Assembly (NCBI GenBank): GCA_964017235.1
Contig: OZ024927.1
Coordinates: 55,929,293-55,993,292, forward strand
Direction: 5' to 3'
Origin: Sabellastarte sp. h YS-2021
Lineage: Eukaryota > Annelida > Polychaeta > Sabellida > Sabellidae
DNA length: 64,000 nt
The position numbers and the translations under genes were made by a program. The notes under the pieces were generated by a model. It ran no database searches and was not told where the DNA came from. It saw only the letters and a list, made by a program, of their open reading frames with translations. Of the stretch, positions 63,991 through 64,000 are shown piece by piece; the first letter of the stretch is position 1, and every line of letters begins with the position of its first letter.

Positions 63991-64000
63991 AAACACATGT

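Overview
The window is a piece of animal nuclear genome, not bacterial or viral. It holds spliced exons with canonical GT/AG borders, several satellite arrays, a pogo-type MITE, a tRNA-derived SINE and very many DIRS-type (tyrosine-recombinase) retrotransposons. The dense DIRS load together with tandem-repeat-cored elements with subterminal inverted repeats suggests a marine invertebrate, perhaps a bivalve mollusc. That placement is inference only.

Host genes. (1) Two last exons of a sorting nexin (SNX25-like Nexin_C end) lie on + at 8424-8524 and 9212-9337, with a long 3' UTR that contains a pogo/Tigger MITE. (2) Three exons of a nucleoside diphosphate kinase lie on - at 61655-61554, 60836-60724 and 52405-52288. 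The last intron is 8.3 kb and contains a 6.4-kb DIRS element plus a satellite-bearing element. (3) A ZSWIM3/MULE-like transposase-derived coding relic with stops and frameshifts runs off the right edge (62.76-64.0 kb).

Mobile DNA, left to right. DIRS family A copy A1 (+, 596-5553) is split by a 169-bp-satellite element (2580-4791), and its 3' ITR plus flank is tandemly triplicated (5338-6286). Repeat R (12645-20030) is split by DIRS family B copy B3 (+, 13617-19589). Older DIRS copy C (-, about 20200-24192) is split by a 146-bp-satellite element (20627-22224) and cut off by family A copy A5 (-, 24193-29140). Element H5 (29141-29460 plus 35827-36217) is split by family B copy B6 (-, 29461-35826). 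A 133-bp satellite (36222-38812 plus 46958-47225) is split by family A copy A7 (-, 38813-46957), which is itself split by element H2 (39348-41375). An inverted second copy of R lies at about 48900-50275, a satellite fragment at 50276-50720 and element H3 at about 50825-51432. The best-preserved DIRS copy, A8 (-, 52427-58816), and element H4 (59598-60630) lie in the NDK intron.

Each DIRS copy with a preserved 3' end shows the family signature: inverted terminal repeats plus an internal complementary region (ICR) that joins the two outer termini, the template expected for circular-intermediate replication. Coding order is gag, then RT/RNase H followed by a methyltransferase-like stretch, then tyrosine recombinase overlapping in another frame. 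The interruptions give a relative insertion order, and in two cases an undisturbed paralogous site elsewhere in the window fixes the insertion point almost to the base. All copies seen carry at least one lesion. A8 has an intact 721-codon gag and long RT and recombinase frames, and one 2-bp deletion in RT.
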